This document shows, piece by piece, positions 33,785 to 43,181 of a stretch of 64,000 nucleotides of DNA (positions within the stretch are counted from its first letter, which is position 1; every line of letters starts with the position of its first letter). The notes below the pieces were generated by a model. That model saw nothing but the letters and a program-made list of their open reading frames with translations. It searched no databases and had not been told where the DNA came from. The DNA is from Elstera cyanobacteriorum (lineage in GTDB: Bacteria > Pseudomonadota > Alphaproteobacteria > Elsterales > Elsteraceae), in contig NZ_NOXS01000029.1 of the NCBI RefSeq assembly GCF_002251735.1, positions 1 through 64,000 of the forward strand, given 5' to 3'. Position numbers and translations under genes: made by a program.

Positions 33785-34914
33785 TGCGGGAGATTGGCGT
33801 CGGGCTGATCGGCACCGGCTTTATGGGCAAATGCCACGCCCTGGCCTATGGGGCGATGGTGCCGATCTTCGGCGGGCCGCTACGCCCGAAACTGCTGAAA
33901 CTTGCGGATGCAGACCCTTCGATTGGCGCGCAGCGGGCGGCGGAGTTTGGCTTTGCCGAGGCGGTCACCGACTGGCGGGCGATCATCGCCGATCCGGCGA
34001 TTGCGCTTGTCTCCATCACCACGCCGAACGCCCTGCACCGCGAGATGGCCGAAGCGGCGCTGGCGGCGGGCAAGCACGTTTGGTGCGAAAAGCCGATGGG
34101 GCTGACGCTTGCGGATGCCGAAAGCATGGCGGCGGCAGCCCAGACGGCGACGGGGCGCACGCAGCTTGGCTACAACTACATTCGCAATCCGCTGATCGCC
34201 GAAGCCAAACGGCTGATCGAAGCCGGGGAACTCGGGCGCATTACCCATTTTCGCGGCGCGGTGGACGAAGATTATATGGCCGATGGCGATATTCCCTGGT
34301 CGTGGCGCTGCCGCTTGGCCGATGCTGGGTTGGGGGCGCTGGGGGACATTATGGTCCATCTCGTCAGTCTCGCGCATACGCTGATGGGCGGGATCGACAG
34401 TCTGACAGCGCAGATCGAAACCATCCACAAAACCCGCCCGCTGCCCGATAGGCCGGGCGAGAGCGGCGCGGTGGAGAATGAGGATGCGGCGCAGGCCCTC
34501 GTGCGCTTTGCCTCCGGCGCCTCGGGCGTGCTGGCGACCAGCCGCGCCGCCTGGGGCCGCAAGAACCGCTTGGGCTTCGAAATCCACGGCACCAAAGGCA
34601 CGCTGATTTACGATCAGGAGCGGATGAACGAGCTTCAGTTCTTCAGCGCGTCCGGCGACGCTTCGACGCGGGGATTCCGAACCATCCTTAGCGGCCCGGT
34701 GCATGCGCCCTATGGCGCCTTCTGCCCGGCCCCCGGCCACGGCTTGGGCTTCAACGATTTGAAGGTGATCGAGCTTAACGGGTTGCTGCGCGCTATCGAC
34801 GGGCAGGCGGACCCGCTGGCCGTCGATTTTGCAGCGGGGCTTGCGATCGAGCGCGTTATTCACGCTATGGTGACATCGGCGCAGACAGGCACCTGGATTG
34901 GGTTGCCCGCCTGA
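33784..34914 (+). CDS. Gfo/Idh/MocA oxidoreductase, second inositol-type dehydrogenase
   Basis: A 376-residue NAD(P) oxidoreductase. The Rossmann motif [15 protein letters not shown] is N-terminal, the Lys-Pro is in [14 protein letters not shown] and the catalytic region [27 protein letters not shown] follows. It is only distantly like IolG at 28692-29681. Its coupling to the inositol importer suggests oxidation or epimerisation of another inositol stereoisomer (scyllo or chiro) or of a sugar taken up by the same system. The substrate is not shown by the sequence. Confidence 0.85.
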   Translation: MREIGVGLIGTGFMGKCHALAYGAMVPIFGGPLRPKLLKLADADPSIGAQRAAEFGFAEAVTDWRAIIADPAIALVSITTPNALHREMAEAALAAGKHVWCEKPMGLTLADAESMAAAAQTATGRTQLGYNYIRNPLIAEAKRLIEAGELGRITHFRGAVDEDYMADGDIPWSWRCRLADAGLGALGDIMVHLVSLAHTLMGGIDSLTAQIETIHKTRPLPDRPGESGAVENEDAAQALVRFASGASGVLATSRAAWGRKNRLGFEIHGTKGTLIYDQERMNELQFFSASGDASTRGFRTILSGPVHAPYGAFCPAPGHGLGFNDLKVIELNGLLRAIDGQADPLAVDFAAGLAIERVIHAMVTSAQTGTWIGLPA

Positions 34915-34937
34915 CCGCAAGAATGGGGAGACAGTCA

Positions 34938-36434
34938 GTGGTTCAAGAGATTTCGCATTGGATTAACGGCAGGCTGCAGGCAGGGGCCAGCGGCGACTTT
35001 GGCCCGGTCTATAATCCGGCAACCGGCGAGCAGAGCGGCAAGGTCGCCCTTGCCAATGTGTCGGAAGTCGATGCCGCTGTTGCTAATGCCAAAGAGGCGT
35101 TTGCGACCTGGGGGAACCTGTCGCCGCTGCGCCGCGCGCGGGTGATGTTCAAGTTCAAGGAACTGCTGGAGCGCGACAAGGCCGAACTCGCGGCGATTAT
35201 TACCGCCGAACACGGTAAGGTTCTGTCGGACGCTGATGGCGAAATCACGCGCGGGCTTGAGGTGGTGGAATTCGCCTGTGGTATTCCGCATCTGCTGAAA
35301 GGCGAGTTTACCGAGCAGGTCGGGCCGGGGATCGACAGTTGGTCGAACCGCCAGCCGCTCGGCGTGGTTGCAGGCATCACGCCGTTCAACTTCCCGGTCA
35401 TGGTGCCGCTGTGGATGGCCCCGGTGGCGCTGGCGACCGGTAACTGCTTCATCCTGAAGCCGTCGGAAAAGGACCCCTCCGCCGCGCTGAAACTGGCGGC
35501 ATTGCTGAAAGAAGCCGGGCTGCCGGATGGGGTGTTCCAGGTGGTGCAGGGCGGGCGCACGGCGGTCGAACGGCTGCTGGAACACCCGGACATTCAGGCG
35601 ATCTCCTTCGTCGGCTCCACCCCGATTGCCGAGACCATCTATCGGGTCGGCTCGGCGCACGGCAAGCGCGTTCAGGCCTTGGGGGGCGCGAAGAACCATA
35701 TGGTGGTGATGCCCGACGCCGATCTCGATCAGGCCGTCGATGCGCTGATGGGCGCGGCCTATGGCTCGGCGGGCGAACGCTGCATGGCGATTTCGGTGGC
35801 GGTCGCTGTCGGCGGCGTTGGCGATGCGCTGATGAAAAAGCTGGAGCCGCGCGTGCGCGCCCTGAAAGTCGGGCCGGGCACCGATCCCACGGCGGAAATG
35901 GGACCGCTCGTCACGAAGGAACACTTTCAAAAAGTGCAGTCCTACATCGATCTTGGCGTGGCCGAAGGCGCGAAGCTACTGGTCGATGGGCGCGGGCTGA
36001 AGCTACAAGGCTATGAGGATGGCTTCTTTCTGGGTGGCAGCCTGTTCGACCATGTGACGCCGGACATGCGCATCTATAAGGAAGAAATCTTCGGCCCGGT
36101 CCTCGCCGTCGTGCGGTCGGACAGTTTCAGCGACGCCGTCGATCTGGTGAACCGTCACGAGTTCGGCAATGGCACCGCCATCTTCACCCGCGACGGCGAT
36201 GCGGCGCGCGAGTTCGGCAACCGCATCCAAGTCGGCATGGTCGGCATCAACGTGCCGATCCCCGTGCCGATGGCCTTCCACAGCTTCGGCGGCTGGAAGC
36301 GTTCGCTGTTCGGCGATCACCATATGCACGGGCCGGAAGGCGTGCGCTTCTACACGCGCCTCAAGACCCTCACGGCGCGCTGGCCCACGGGCATTCGGGC
36401 CGGGGCACAGTTCACCATGCCGACCCTGGGGTAG
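34938..36434 (+). CDS. mmsA: Methylmalonate-semialdehyde dehydrogenase (CoA-acylating)
   Basis: A 498-residue aldehyde dehydrogenase of the MmsA/IolA class, which converts malonate semialdehyde from inositol to acetyl-CoA and CO2. It has [19 protein letters not shown], the nucleophilic Cys in [15 protein letters not shown] and the C-terminal [10 protein letters not shown]. The GTG at 34938 is the better start: it gives the family N-terminus [13 protein letters not shown] with GGGGAG upstream, while the ATG at 34923 overlaps that site. It ends the rightward inositol unit. Confidence 0.92.
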   Translation: MVQEISHWINGRLQAGASGDFGPVYNPATGEQSGKVALANVSEVDAAVANAKEAFATWGNLSPLRRARVMFKFKELLERDKAELAAIITAEHGKVLSDADGEITRGLEVVEFACGIPHLLKGEFTEQVGPGIDSWSNRQPLGVVAGITPFNFPVMVPLWMAPVALATGNCFILKPSEKDPSAALKLAALLKEAGLPDGVFQVVQGGRTAVERLLEHPDIQAISFVGSTPIAETIYRVGSAHGKRVQALGGAKNHMVVMPDADLDQAVDALMGAAYGSAGERCMAISVAVAVGGVGDALMKKLEPRVRALKVGPGTDPTAEMGPLVTKEHFQKVQSYIDLGVAEGAKLLVDGRGLKLQGYEDGFFLGGSLFDHVTPDMRIYKEEIFGPVLAVVRSDSFSDAVDLVNRHEFGNGTAIFTRDGDAAREFGNRIQVGMVGINVPIPVPMAFHSFGGWKRSLFGDHHMHGPEGVRFYTRLKTLTARWPTGIRAGAQFTMPTLG

Positions 36435-36444
36435 AGGGTTTATC

Positions 36445-36562
36445 GTCGGGGGCTTTGCCCCCGACACCCCCAGCCAAGGGACGCGTCCCTTGGCAATCCA
36501 ATTGCCTGGATTCTCAAGGGGCGGGCGCCCCTTGAGTGGGGTTTCAGGGGCAACGCCCCTGA
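36445..36562. repeat. Composite hairpin element C
   Basis: Four palindromes follow one another between the convergent mmsA and HD-domain genes: 36445-36465 (GTCGGGGGC/GCCCCCGAC), 36474-36493 (CCAAGGGACGCGTCCCTTGG), 36514-36535 (TCAAGGGG/CCCCTTGA) and 36544-36562 (TCAGGGGC/GCCCCTGA), the last covering the HD gene stop. The order and linker match element A at 16416-16549. Confidence 0.75.
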
Positions 36563-37101
36563 GCCGCTTCGCCGTATCTTGCGATAAACTCCCCGAAACT
36601 CGGCGTCACCCGTGCCGGGTCTTTTGCGGCATCGTCATAGCGGCGCAGGCGGACGGCGGCCGGGGCGAAAGGCTGGGCGATGAAGGCTTCGGCCTCGCCA
36701 GCGCTCATCGGGCCGCCTTGCAGGGCGAGCGAGCGGACCGAATCGTCGGACAGTAGGGCTGCGTAGCCGGGTTCCGCCGTACAGAGGTAGCGTTTGGCTG
36801 CGACATGCAGGCGCACGGGTTCCGATACTTCGGGCGGGAAATGGCGGGCGAGCCAATCGGCGCCTAAGTCTTCGTGTTTATCGTCTATCCCAGCGCTGGC
36901 CGGGTCTTCCCCCAGGTCATGGACCATATGGCCGATATCGTGCAGCAGGGCGGCGATAATCATCGCCGGGCTTTCCCCCGCTTCGGCGGCAAGATCGGCC
37001 GATTGCAGGGCATGGGCGAGCTGATGCACGTCCGTCAGCCCGTAGCGGCGGGTGGCGCGCCCTTCGTAAATGTCGATTAGACGGGCAAAGATATCGGTCA
37101 T
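36544..37101 (-). CDS. HD-domain phosphonate oxygenase-like protein (PhnZ/TmpB relative)
   Basis: A 185-residue HD-domain protein. The metal-binding set is visible: HQLAHALQSA, ALLHDIGHMVHD and DDKHEDLGADWL, then RLHVAAKRYLC and LQGGPMS. It belongs to the HDIG family found in phosphonate loci, whose members PhnZ and TmpB use a mixed-valence di-iron centre to cleave alpha-hydroxyphosphonates to an acid and phosphate. The 2-oxoglutarate hydroxylase partner (PhnY/TmpA type) is absent here. It overlaps the FAD oxidoreductase gene by 4 bp at the end of the leftward phosphonate unit. Confidence 0.85.
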   Translation of the reverse strand: MTDIFARLIDIYEGRATRRYGLTDVHQLAHALQSADLAAEAGESPAMIIAALLHDIGHMVHDLGEDPASAGIDDKHEDLGADWLARHFPPEVSEPVRLHVAAKRYLCTAEPGYAALLSDDSVRSLALQGGPMSAGEAEAFIAQPFAPAAVRLRRYDDAAKDPARVTPSFGEFIARYGEAAQGRCP

Positions 37102-38213
37102 GGCAGCAGTCCCAAGGCTTGCAGCGTATCCTGTGCCAGCCCGAAGGCAGTGCTAGCGCCGGTGCCGCTGGTAACGCAGGTGATCGCAATGCGCGGATCG
37201 GGGGTTTCGATGAAAGCGTCCCGCTCGGCGCTGCCGTACACGCCGATCCAGCGTTCGATCACCTCAGATTTACTGAGATTGAGCGTTGCGCGGGCCAAAT
37301 CGAGGATATTGCGATCCACGCTCTCCGGCGCGAAATCATCGACCGTTGCGCCGTAATGGTGCGAATCGCCGACGACCAGCGAGCCATCGGCGCTTTGCAC
37401 GACGATCAGATGGATTCCATCGACAATCAGCGCCGGGTGCTCGGCGGCCAATTGCGCCGCCAGCGCCGGTTGCGACGGGCAGACGTGGTAACCGCGATAG
37501 CGCAGCAGGCCGAGGTCGCTCATTACCGCATGGGGCAGCCGCCAGCCGGGATCGGACAGGCGCAGCATATGCAGCTTGCACTCCTGCGGCGCGTGGCGGG
37601 CGATGACGTCGGGGAACAAGGTGCGGAAATCATGCCCAGGGCAAACGGCGATATGGCTGGCGGTGATTGTGTCGCTGGACGTGCGGACCCGTCCCGGCTC
37701 GATCCCGACGACGGGTGCGCCGCGCTGGAAGGTGACGCCTTGGGCCGCCAGCCAGTCGGCGAGCTTTGGGATGGCCGTGCGTGATTCGACGCGCAACTCG
37801 TGCGGGGAGTGTAACGCCCCGGCAAGCCCGCTGCCGATGGCGTAGGGCAGGGCGGCGCGGATTTGATCCGGCTCCCACACCGTGCAGGCGTCGCCCATCG
37901 CATCGGCGGAGAATTCCTCGATCACCTGCCGGGCGAGCGGCGAATGGGCGAGCATGAGCAGGCCCCGGTGCAGCACGTCGATCCCGGCTTTCGGGGCGAT
38001 CTCCGCCCAAACATCGCGGCTAAAGCGGGCGCGGCGCCACGTATCGCCCTGGCCCTGGCCGGTAACGGTAACAAAGCCGAAGTTGCGCACGGAAGCGCCA
38101 TTGGCGCGGGCGTCACGGTCGAGAACGATAACCTTTAGTCCGGCCTGTACGGCCAAGGCGGCATGGGCGAGGCCGACGACACCGGCCCCGATGACGGCAA
38201 GATCATACTGCAT
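37098..38213 (-). CDS. Phosphonate-associated FAD-dependent oxidoreductase
   Basis: A 371-residue DAO-family flavoenzyme. The FAD-binding motif AVIGAGVVGLAHAALAVQAG is N-terminal, followed by RDARANGASVRNFGFV and the C-terminal GTGASTAFGLAQDTL loop. It fits the family of FAD enzymes tied to phosphonate operons, some of which oxidatively deaminate 2-aminoethylphosphonate or its N-methyl form to phosphonoacetaldehyde. That activity would supply the PhnX encoded upstream, since no PhnW transaminase is present. The exact substrate is inference. Confidence 0.85.
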   Translation of the reverse strand: MQYDLAVIGAGVVGLAHAALAVQAGLKVIVLDRDARANGASVRNFGFVTVTGQGQGDTWRRARFSRDVWAEIAPKAGIDVLHRGLLMLAHSPLARQVIEEFSADAMGDACTVWEPDQIRAALPYAIGSGLAGALHSPHELRVESRTAIPKLADWLAAQGVTFQRGAPVVGIEPGRVRTSSDTITASHIAVCPGHDFRTLFPDVIARHAPQECKLHMLRLSDPGWRLPHAVMSDLGLLRYRGYHVCPSQPALAAQLAAEHPALIVDGIHLIVVQSADGSLVVGDSHHYGATVDDFAPESVDRNILDLARATLNLSKSEVIERWIGVYGSAERDAFIETPDPRIAITCVTSGTGASTAFGLAQDTLQALGLLP

Positions 38214-38236
38214 TTGACTGAGTTTTTCCTTCAGCT

Positions 38237-39928
38237 CTACCGCTGGCTCCAGCGGCGACGGCGACGGTCAATCAGGGCGCTGGCCCCGACCTGGGTCAGT
38301 TTGGCGGTGGCGCACAGAGCGGCGATGACCATGCCCATTGCGGCGGCAGACGCCGTGGCCCCGGCTTCATCCATATTCACAATGGCGATGGAGGCGGTTT
38401 TCGTGTCGGCGACATAGAGAAAGATGATTGCGGAAAGCGTGGTGGCGGCATTGGTGAAGAAATAAATCCAGATATTCAAAAGGCTGGGCAGGCACAGTGG
38501 CACGGTGACGCGGAAGAAGGTCTTCCACCCCGGCACTTTCAGCGAGGCACCGACCGCATCGAACTCCCGGTCAATCGCAGTCAGGGCCGTCGTCGCGGTC
38601 ACATAGGTGACGGGCAACAGCCGCATCACGCTGTTCAACACCAGGATCGCCATCGTGCCGTAAAGGACATTCAGCGGGTTCCACGGCGCGTTAAAGAAGA
38701 AGATATAACCGAGGCCCATGACGAGGCCGGGGACGGCCAGCGGCACCAGCATCAGCGCGCGACCCGCGTCGGCGAGGCGCGGCATGTCTTTCGCGCGGTC
38801 GAGCAAGAAGGCGGTGCCGAAGACCAGCGGCGTGCCGATGCAGGCGGAGATCAGCCCTAACCGTACCGTATTCCACACCGACCCCCACCCGGCGGGGTCG
38901 GTTTCGGCGAAGTCGTAATGCCGCCAGGTCAGCGCCAGATTATAGGGCCAGTAGCTGACCAGCGAGGCCCAGGCGGCAATGCCGATCACCAGCAGAATAG
39001 GGGCGGCGATCAGCAGACAATAGAGCAGCGCGGCGCGGTCGCGGCCTGCCTCGGGGCGCGGCAGCAGCGGCACGGCGCGGGCGGTCAGTTGCGCCTGTTG
39101 CTTGCGCTGCACGGCGCGGTCCACCATAAACGCCAGCAGGGCGGGCAGCAGCAGGAAGAAGCCGATCACCGCGCCCATCGGGAAATTCTGCTGGCCGACG
39201 ACCTGCTTATACACATCGGTCGCCAGCACGTTGAACTGCCCGCCGATGACCTTGGCGACGCCGAAATCGGTGACGACCTCGGTAAACACCACAAAGATCG
39301 CGCCGACCAGCCCATAGCGCGCGCCGGGCAGGGTGATGGTGAAGAATACCCGCCGCGCCGGCGTACCGAGGCTCGCCGCCGCCTCATAGAGCCGCGCATC
39401 CGCCGTCGATAGTGCCGTTGTCAGAATCAGCACCGCCAACGGGAAGGCATAGAAGCAATGGGCCAAGATAATGCCCCACGGCCCGTAGATATCGAACCCC
39501 TCCGGCAGCCAGGGGCGCAGCAGCCCTTGATTGCCGAAAAGATAGATCAAAGCGATGGCGGGCAGCACCGAAGGCGCCAAGAGTGGGATCGCCGCGATCA
39601 TATTGAACAGCCCGCGCCCGCGCAGGCAGGTCCGCGTTAGGGCATAGGCAAAGCCGAAGGCCAGCGGCACGGTAAGGATCACCGTCACCAGCGCCGTCCA
39701 GATGGAGTTCCAGACCGAAACGGCAAGCGCCGGGCTACCCAGGAAGGCCAGCACATTGCGTAGCCCGACGAAACTGCCGTCGCGCGCTTGCAGGGCCAGA
39801 TGCAACAGGCTGACCAGCGGCAGGGCGATGCCAAGGATCAACGTCCCGACGATCAGGGCAAGGCCGAGGCGTCGGACCAATGCCGGGCGGACCGTGGCGA
39901 CGCGAGGGGGAAGGCTATGGCCGGTCAT
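38237..39928 (-). CDS. 2-aminoethylphosphonate-type ABC importer permease (fused)
   Basis: A 563-residue permease made of two repeated six-helix halves (BPD_transp_1), like the fused permeases of 2-aminoethylphosphonate and Fbp-type importers. Each half carries an EAA loop: EAAASLGTPARRVFFTITLP and DAVGASLKVPGWKTFFRVTVP. The ATG at 39928 overlaps the ATPase stop by 4 bp; a longer frame to 40006 would run inside that gene. It works with the ATPase upstream and the binding protein at 41208-42245. Confidence 0.9.
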   Translation of the reverse strand: MTGHSLPPRVATVRPALVRRLGLALIVGTLILGIALPLVSLLHLALQARDGSFVGLRNVLAFLGSPALAVSVWNSIWTALVTVILTVPLAFGFAYALTRTCLRGRGLFNMIAAIPLLAPSVLPAIALIYLFGNQGLLRPWLPEGFDIYGPWGIILAHCFYAFPLAVLILTTALSTADARLYEAAASLGTPARRVFFTITLPGARYGLVGAIFVVFTEVVTDFGVAKVIGGQFNVLATDVYKQVVGQQNFPMGAVIGFFLLLPALLAFMVDRAVQRKQQAQLTARAVPLLPRPEAGRDRAALLYCLLIAAPILLVIGIAAWASLVSYWPYNLALTWRHYDFAETDPAGWGSVWNTVRLGLISACIGTPLVFGTAFLLDRAKDMPRLADAGRALMLVPLAVPGLVMGLGYIFFFNAPWNPLNVLYGTMAILVLNSVMRLLPVTYVTATTALTAIDREFDAVGASLKVPGWKTFFRVTVPLCLPSLLNIWIYFFTNAATTLSAIIFLYVADTKTASIAIVNMDEAGATASAAAMGMVIAALCATAKLTQVGASALIDRRRRRWSQR

Positions 39929-41043
39929 GCGGTAGGCTCGGCAAAGAGATGCACGGCGTCCGGCGGGACGGTGACGGCAATCGCGGCGCCAGGGCGTAGG
40001 TCGCATCCAGCGAGAGCGTGATGGCCGAGGTCGAGCCGCAGCGGCACGTCATGATCCAGCCCGCAATCGATTTCCACCTGCACCCCCGGGCCGTGGAAGG
40101 TGACGGCGGCGACCGTGCCGGTCAGGCGGTTGGGTTGATCGCCCCCTGCGCACAGCGCCAAGGCTTCCGGGCGCAGGCGAAGCTGGACCGGGCCGCGCAG
40201 GGCGCCCGTCGGGACATGGAGAACCTGCCGCCCGCAGACAACTGCCCCTGGCTCGAAGACCATGCCGCGCGCAGCCGTCATGCTGCCGACGAAATCGGCG
40301 ACGAACAGGCTGGCGGGGCGGCGATAAATCGCTTGCGGGCTGCCGATCTGTTCGATCTTGCCGTCACTCATCACGACGATGAGATCGGCCATCGTCAGCG
40401 CTTCGTCCTGATCGTGGGTGACCATAATGGTGGTGATGCCGAGGCGGCGTTGCAGGTCGCGGATTTCGGCGCGCAGGCGTAAGCGCACGCGGGCATCAAG
40501 GGCCGACAGCGGCTCGTCGAGCAGCAAGAGACCCGGTTCCATCGCGAGCGCGCGGGCGAGGGCGACGCGCTGTTGCTGGCCGCCGGAAAGCTGATTGGGG
40601 AACTTACCGCCCGATCCCGGAAGCCCGACGACGCTGAGCAGTTCATCGACAATGCGCTGCCGCTCGGCTTTCGGTACCCGGCGGTTGACGAGGCCGTAGC
40701 CAATATTTTCCGCCACCGTGAGATTGGGAAACAGGGCGTAGGATTGAAAAACGATGCCGAAATCCCGCTCCCCCGGCGGCAGGTGCGAAATATCGCGCCC
40801 GGCCTGATGAATGCTGCCCGTGTCCTGGCGGTCGAGGCCCGCGATGGCGCGCAGCAGGGTCGATTTACCGCAGCCCGACGGGCCGAGGAAACAGACGAAG
40901 CTGGAGGGGGGAATATCGAGGTCGATGCCCTTCAAGGCTTCAAACTGACCGAAGCGCTTGCGCACCCCCCGGAGCGATAGATAGGGCGCGGTTTCGGCCT
41001 TCAATTGAGTATCCATCGGCGGCGGGGTGAGAAGCTGGGTCAT
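39925..41043 (-). CDS. 2-aminoethylphosphonate-type ABC importer ATPase
   Basis: A 372-residue ATPase of the PotA/FbpC class: Walker A GPSGCGKST, signature LSGGQQQRVALARAL, Walker B LLLDEPLSALDA, switch VTHDQDEALTMADL, and a C-terminal TOBE-type domain from about residue 270 (VQLRLRPEALALC). Length is usual. It is separated from the binding-protein gene upstream by a hairpin cluster (41091-41195) and coupled to the fused permease downstream. Confidence 0.92.
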   Translation of the reverse strand: MTQLLTPPPMDTQLKAETAPYLSLRGVRKRFGQFEALKGIDLDIPPSSFVCFLGPSGCGKSTLLRAIAGLDRQDTGSIHQAGRDISHLPPGERDFGIVFQSYALFPNLTVAENIGYGLVNRRVPKAERQRIVDELLSVVGLPGSGGKFPNQLSGGQQQRVALARALAMEPGLLLLDEPLSALDARVRLRLRAEIRDLQRRLGITTIMVTHDQDEALTMADLIVVMSDGKIEQIGSPQAIYRRPASLFVADFVGSMTAARGMVFEPGAVVCGRQVLHVPTGALRGPVQLRLRPEALALCAGGDQPNRLTGTVAAVTFHGPGVQVEIDCGLDHDVPLRLDLGHHALAGCDLRPGAAIAVTVPPDAVHLFAEPTA

Positions 41044-41090
41044 TTCTGGCCTCGGCAGGGAAGCGGCGGGACATCATCGCGGGCTTGCGA

Positions 41091-41195
41091 CCCTCTCCCT
41101 GGGGAGAGGGCAGGGCGAGGGGCAAGCCTGAACGATCAGCACGCTTCCCCTCACCCGGCGCCTGCGGCTCCTCCCTCTCCCGAGGGGAGAGGGAG
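41091..41195. repeat. GAGAGGG-type hairpin cluster
   Basis: Two strong hairpins, 41091-41110 (CCCTCTCCCTGGGGAGAGGG) and 41171-41195 (arms CTCCCTCTCCC/GGGGAGAGGGAG), flank a weaker GAGGGGCAAGC/GCTTCCCCTC pair. The unit lies between the binding-protein and ATPase genes of the phosphonate importer. Such REP-like elements are common in proteobacteria and here probably lower expression of the downstream importer genes. Confidence 0.75.
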
Positions 41196-41207
41196 CTTGG
41201 GCCTTCC

Positions 41208-42245
41208 TTAATTCTTCGGCGCGGATTTACCATCGTACCGGCGGGTCCACTCGGCGAGAACCCGGTCGCGATCGGCGGCCATTTTGCCGAAATCGACCTT
41301 CAGCATTTTGGCTTCGGCATCGGTAGGATAATTCTTCGGCGCGGCGTTCACGTCCTTACGACCGACGACGGCGTAGAATTTAGCGTATTGCTCGTGCGCC
41401 TCTTTGGAGACGGTGAAGTCGATCAGCTTCTTGGCGGCCTCGGCATTGGGGCGGCCTTTGACCAGGGCGGTCGCTTCCATATCCCAGGCCACGCCATCGG
41501 CGGGCACGATCACGTCGAGCGGCGCGCCATTGTTCTTTTCCTTCACCGCGCGCATGTCGATCCCGACCGAAGCGGTGCGTTCGCCTTTCGCGGCCTGCAC
41601 ATGGGGGGCGGAGCCGGAATGGGTATAGACGCCGATGTTGTCATGGAGCTTGTCCATGAAGGCCCAGCCGTTGTCCTCGCCCATCGACTGCAACCAGCCT
41701 GCGACTTGCAGATAGCCCGTGCCGGAGGAGGCCGGGTTCGGCATGACCAGCTTGCCTTTCAACTGCGGCTGCAGCAGATCGTTCCAACCCTTGACCGGGG
41801 CGGCGCCGGTTTTGGCGAATTCCGGCTGGTTGACGGCGATGAAGGACAGGAAAGCGTCCATGCCCGTCCATTTCGGTGCGCTCGCTTCGTCGCGGAAGCT
41901 CGGCTTCAGATCCTCAATCCCCTTCGGGGCATAGGCTTCCAGAATGCCTTCCTTATCGAACATCAGGATGGACGATAGGGCGACGCCCCAGATCACATCG
42001 GCCTGCGGATTGGCTTTTTCGGCCAGCACGCGGGCGGTGACGATGCCGGTCGAATCGCGCACCCACGTGATCTCGATGCCCTTATTGGCGGCTTCGAACG
42101 CGGCCTTCAGCGGCGCGAGCTGGTCGTTTTCCAGCGCGGTATAGACATTCAGCTTGGTCTGCGCCAGGGCGGCGCCCGTGGTCAGCAGCAGGGCGGCGGT
42201 CAGCGAGGCGACGGATTTCAGCGAGACGGACATGATCATCCTCAT
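41208..42245 (-). CDS. 2-aminoethylphosphonate-type ABC importer binding protein
   Basis: A 345-residue iron/spermidine-type periplasmic binding protein. The signal peptide ends about residue 29 (TTGAALAQ). The mature chain begins KLNVYTALENDQLAPLKAAF, typical of the family that binds 2-aminoethylphosphonate in phosphonate loci, and continues with ARVLAEKANPQADVIWG and MPNPASSGTGYLQV. The ATG at 42245 overlaps the phnX stop; starts at residues 3 or 5 are also possible. Confidence 0.88.
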   Translation of the reverse strand: MRMIMSVSLKSVASLTAALLLTTGAALAQTKLNVYTALENDQLAPLKAAFEAANKGIEITWVRDSTGIVTARVLAEKANPQADVIWGVALSSILMFDKEGILEAYAPKGIEDLKPSFRDEASAPKWTGMDAFLSFIAVNQPEFAKTGAAPVKGWNDLLQPQLKGKLVMPNPASSGTGYLQVAGWLQSMGEDNGWAFMDKLHDNIGVYTHSGSAPHVQAAKGERTASVGIDMRAVKEKNNGAPLDVIVPADGVAWDMEATALVKGRPNAEAAKKLIDFTVSKEAHEQYAKFYAVVGRKDVNAAPKNYPTDAEAKMLKVDFGKMAADRDRVLAEWTRRYDGKSAPKN

Positions 42246-43051
42246 GCGGTGGGGGTTTGCCCGGCGGCGAGCTTGCCCCGGATGGTATCGAGCACCGGCA
42301 ACAGATCCGTGACGGTATCGACGACAAAATGCGCCCCGGCGTCGAACAGCCGTTGGGCGGCCTGACGGCGCAGCGCGAATTGCGCATTGGGCGACAGGTC
42401 AGCCCATTCGGCGGCGGATAGGCCGACGGCATTGCCGGAGACGGCGACCCCGATGGTCCAGGTTCCGGCGGCAAGCCCTTCGGCGATCCCCGGTTCGGTA
42501 TCATCGACCTTCACGACGCGGGCCGGGTCGGCGAGGCCAAGGTCGGCAAAGCATTTCTGCATCATCATCGGGCCGGGGCGGCCTTCGGGCAGATCGTCGG
42601 CACAAACCAGGGTTTCCGGCGCATATCCTTGGGCGGCTGCGACCGGCAGGACTTGGTTCATAATCTCGCGTGTGTACCCGGTGGTGGAGCCGATACGCAC
42701 CCCATCTGCCTTCAGCCGCTCGATGATCGGCAGGGCACCCGGCACCAGATCGGCGAATTGCGCGGCAACCGCGACATTCATCGGGCCGAATTCGGCATAG
42801 AGCCGGTCGATGTCGGCTTCCGTCGCGGCGGCACCATAGTGGGCGGCCCAGGCGTCGGCAATGCGCGGCTGGGTTAGCATGGCGGCGATATGGGCGCGCT
42901 TCGGCAGCCCCATCGGCACGCGGGCCTCAAGCACCGAAACCTCGAGCCCGTGACGGCGAAAGAGTTCGACGAAAACCCCCATCGGCGCGCGGGAGCCAAA
43001 GTCGATCATCGTGCCCGCCCAATCGAAAATAACGGCTTCGATGCTGCTCAT
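42242..43051 (-). CDS. phnX: Phosphonoacetaldehyde hydrolase
   Basis: A 269-residue HAD-family enzyme that splits phosphonoacetaldehyde into acetaldehyde and phosphate. The nucleophilic Asp is in VIFDWAGTMIDFGSRAP, the Schiff-base Lys is in VPMGLPKRAHIAAML, and the Mg-binding Asp is in VKVDDTEPGIAEG. The ATG at 43051 gives the usual short N-terminus; the frame upstream is non-homologous. It is first in the leftward phosphonate unit, next to the divergent LysR gene. Confidence 0.93.
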   Translation of the reverse strand: MSSIEAVIFDWAGTMIDFGSRAPMGVFVELFRRHGLEVSVLEARVPMGLPKRAHIAAMLTQPRIADAWAAHYGAAATEADIDRLYAEFGPMNVAVAAQFADLVPGALPIIERLKADGVRIGSTTGYTREIMNQVLPVAAAQGYAPETLVCADDLPEGRPGPMMMQKCFADLGLADPARVVKVDDTEPGIAEGLAAGTWTIGVAVSGNAVGLSAAEWADLSPNAQFALRRQAAQRLFDAGAHFVVDTVTDLLPVLDTIRGKLAAGQTPTA

Positions 43052-43181
43052 CGGCCCAGTCTCCGTGATCCATGTGGGGTTGGGCGGAGAATGGGCGGGA
43101 ACGTGATTTCGATCAAATCCATATATCCGCAACATACTATCGGTAAAACCAAACAAACTGACGGGTTCAGATGGATAGAAA

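Noticed and set aside
33880-34920. Long open frame antisense to the Gfo/Idh/MocA oxidoreductase
   Set aside because: Arg/Gln/His-rich shadow of a well-supported gene with no domain signature.
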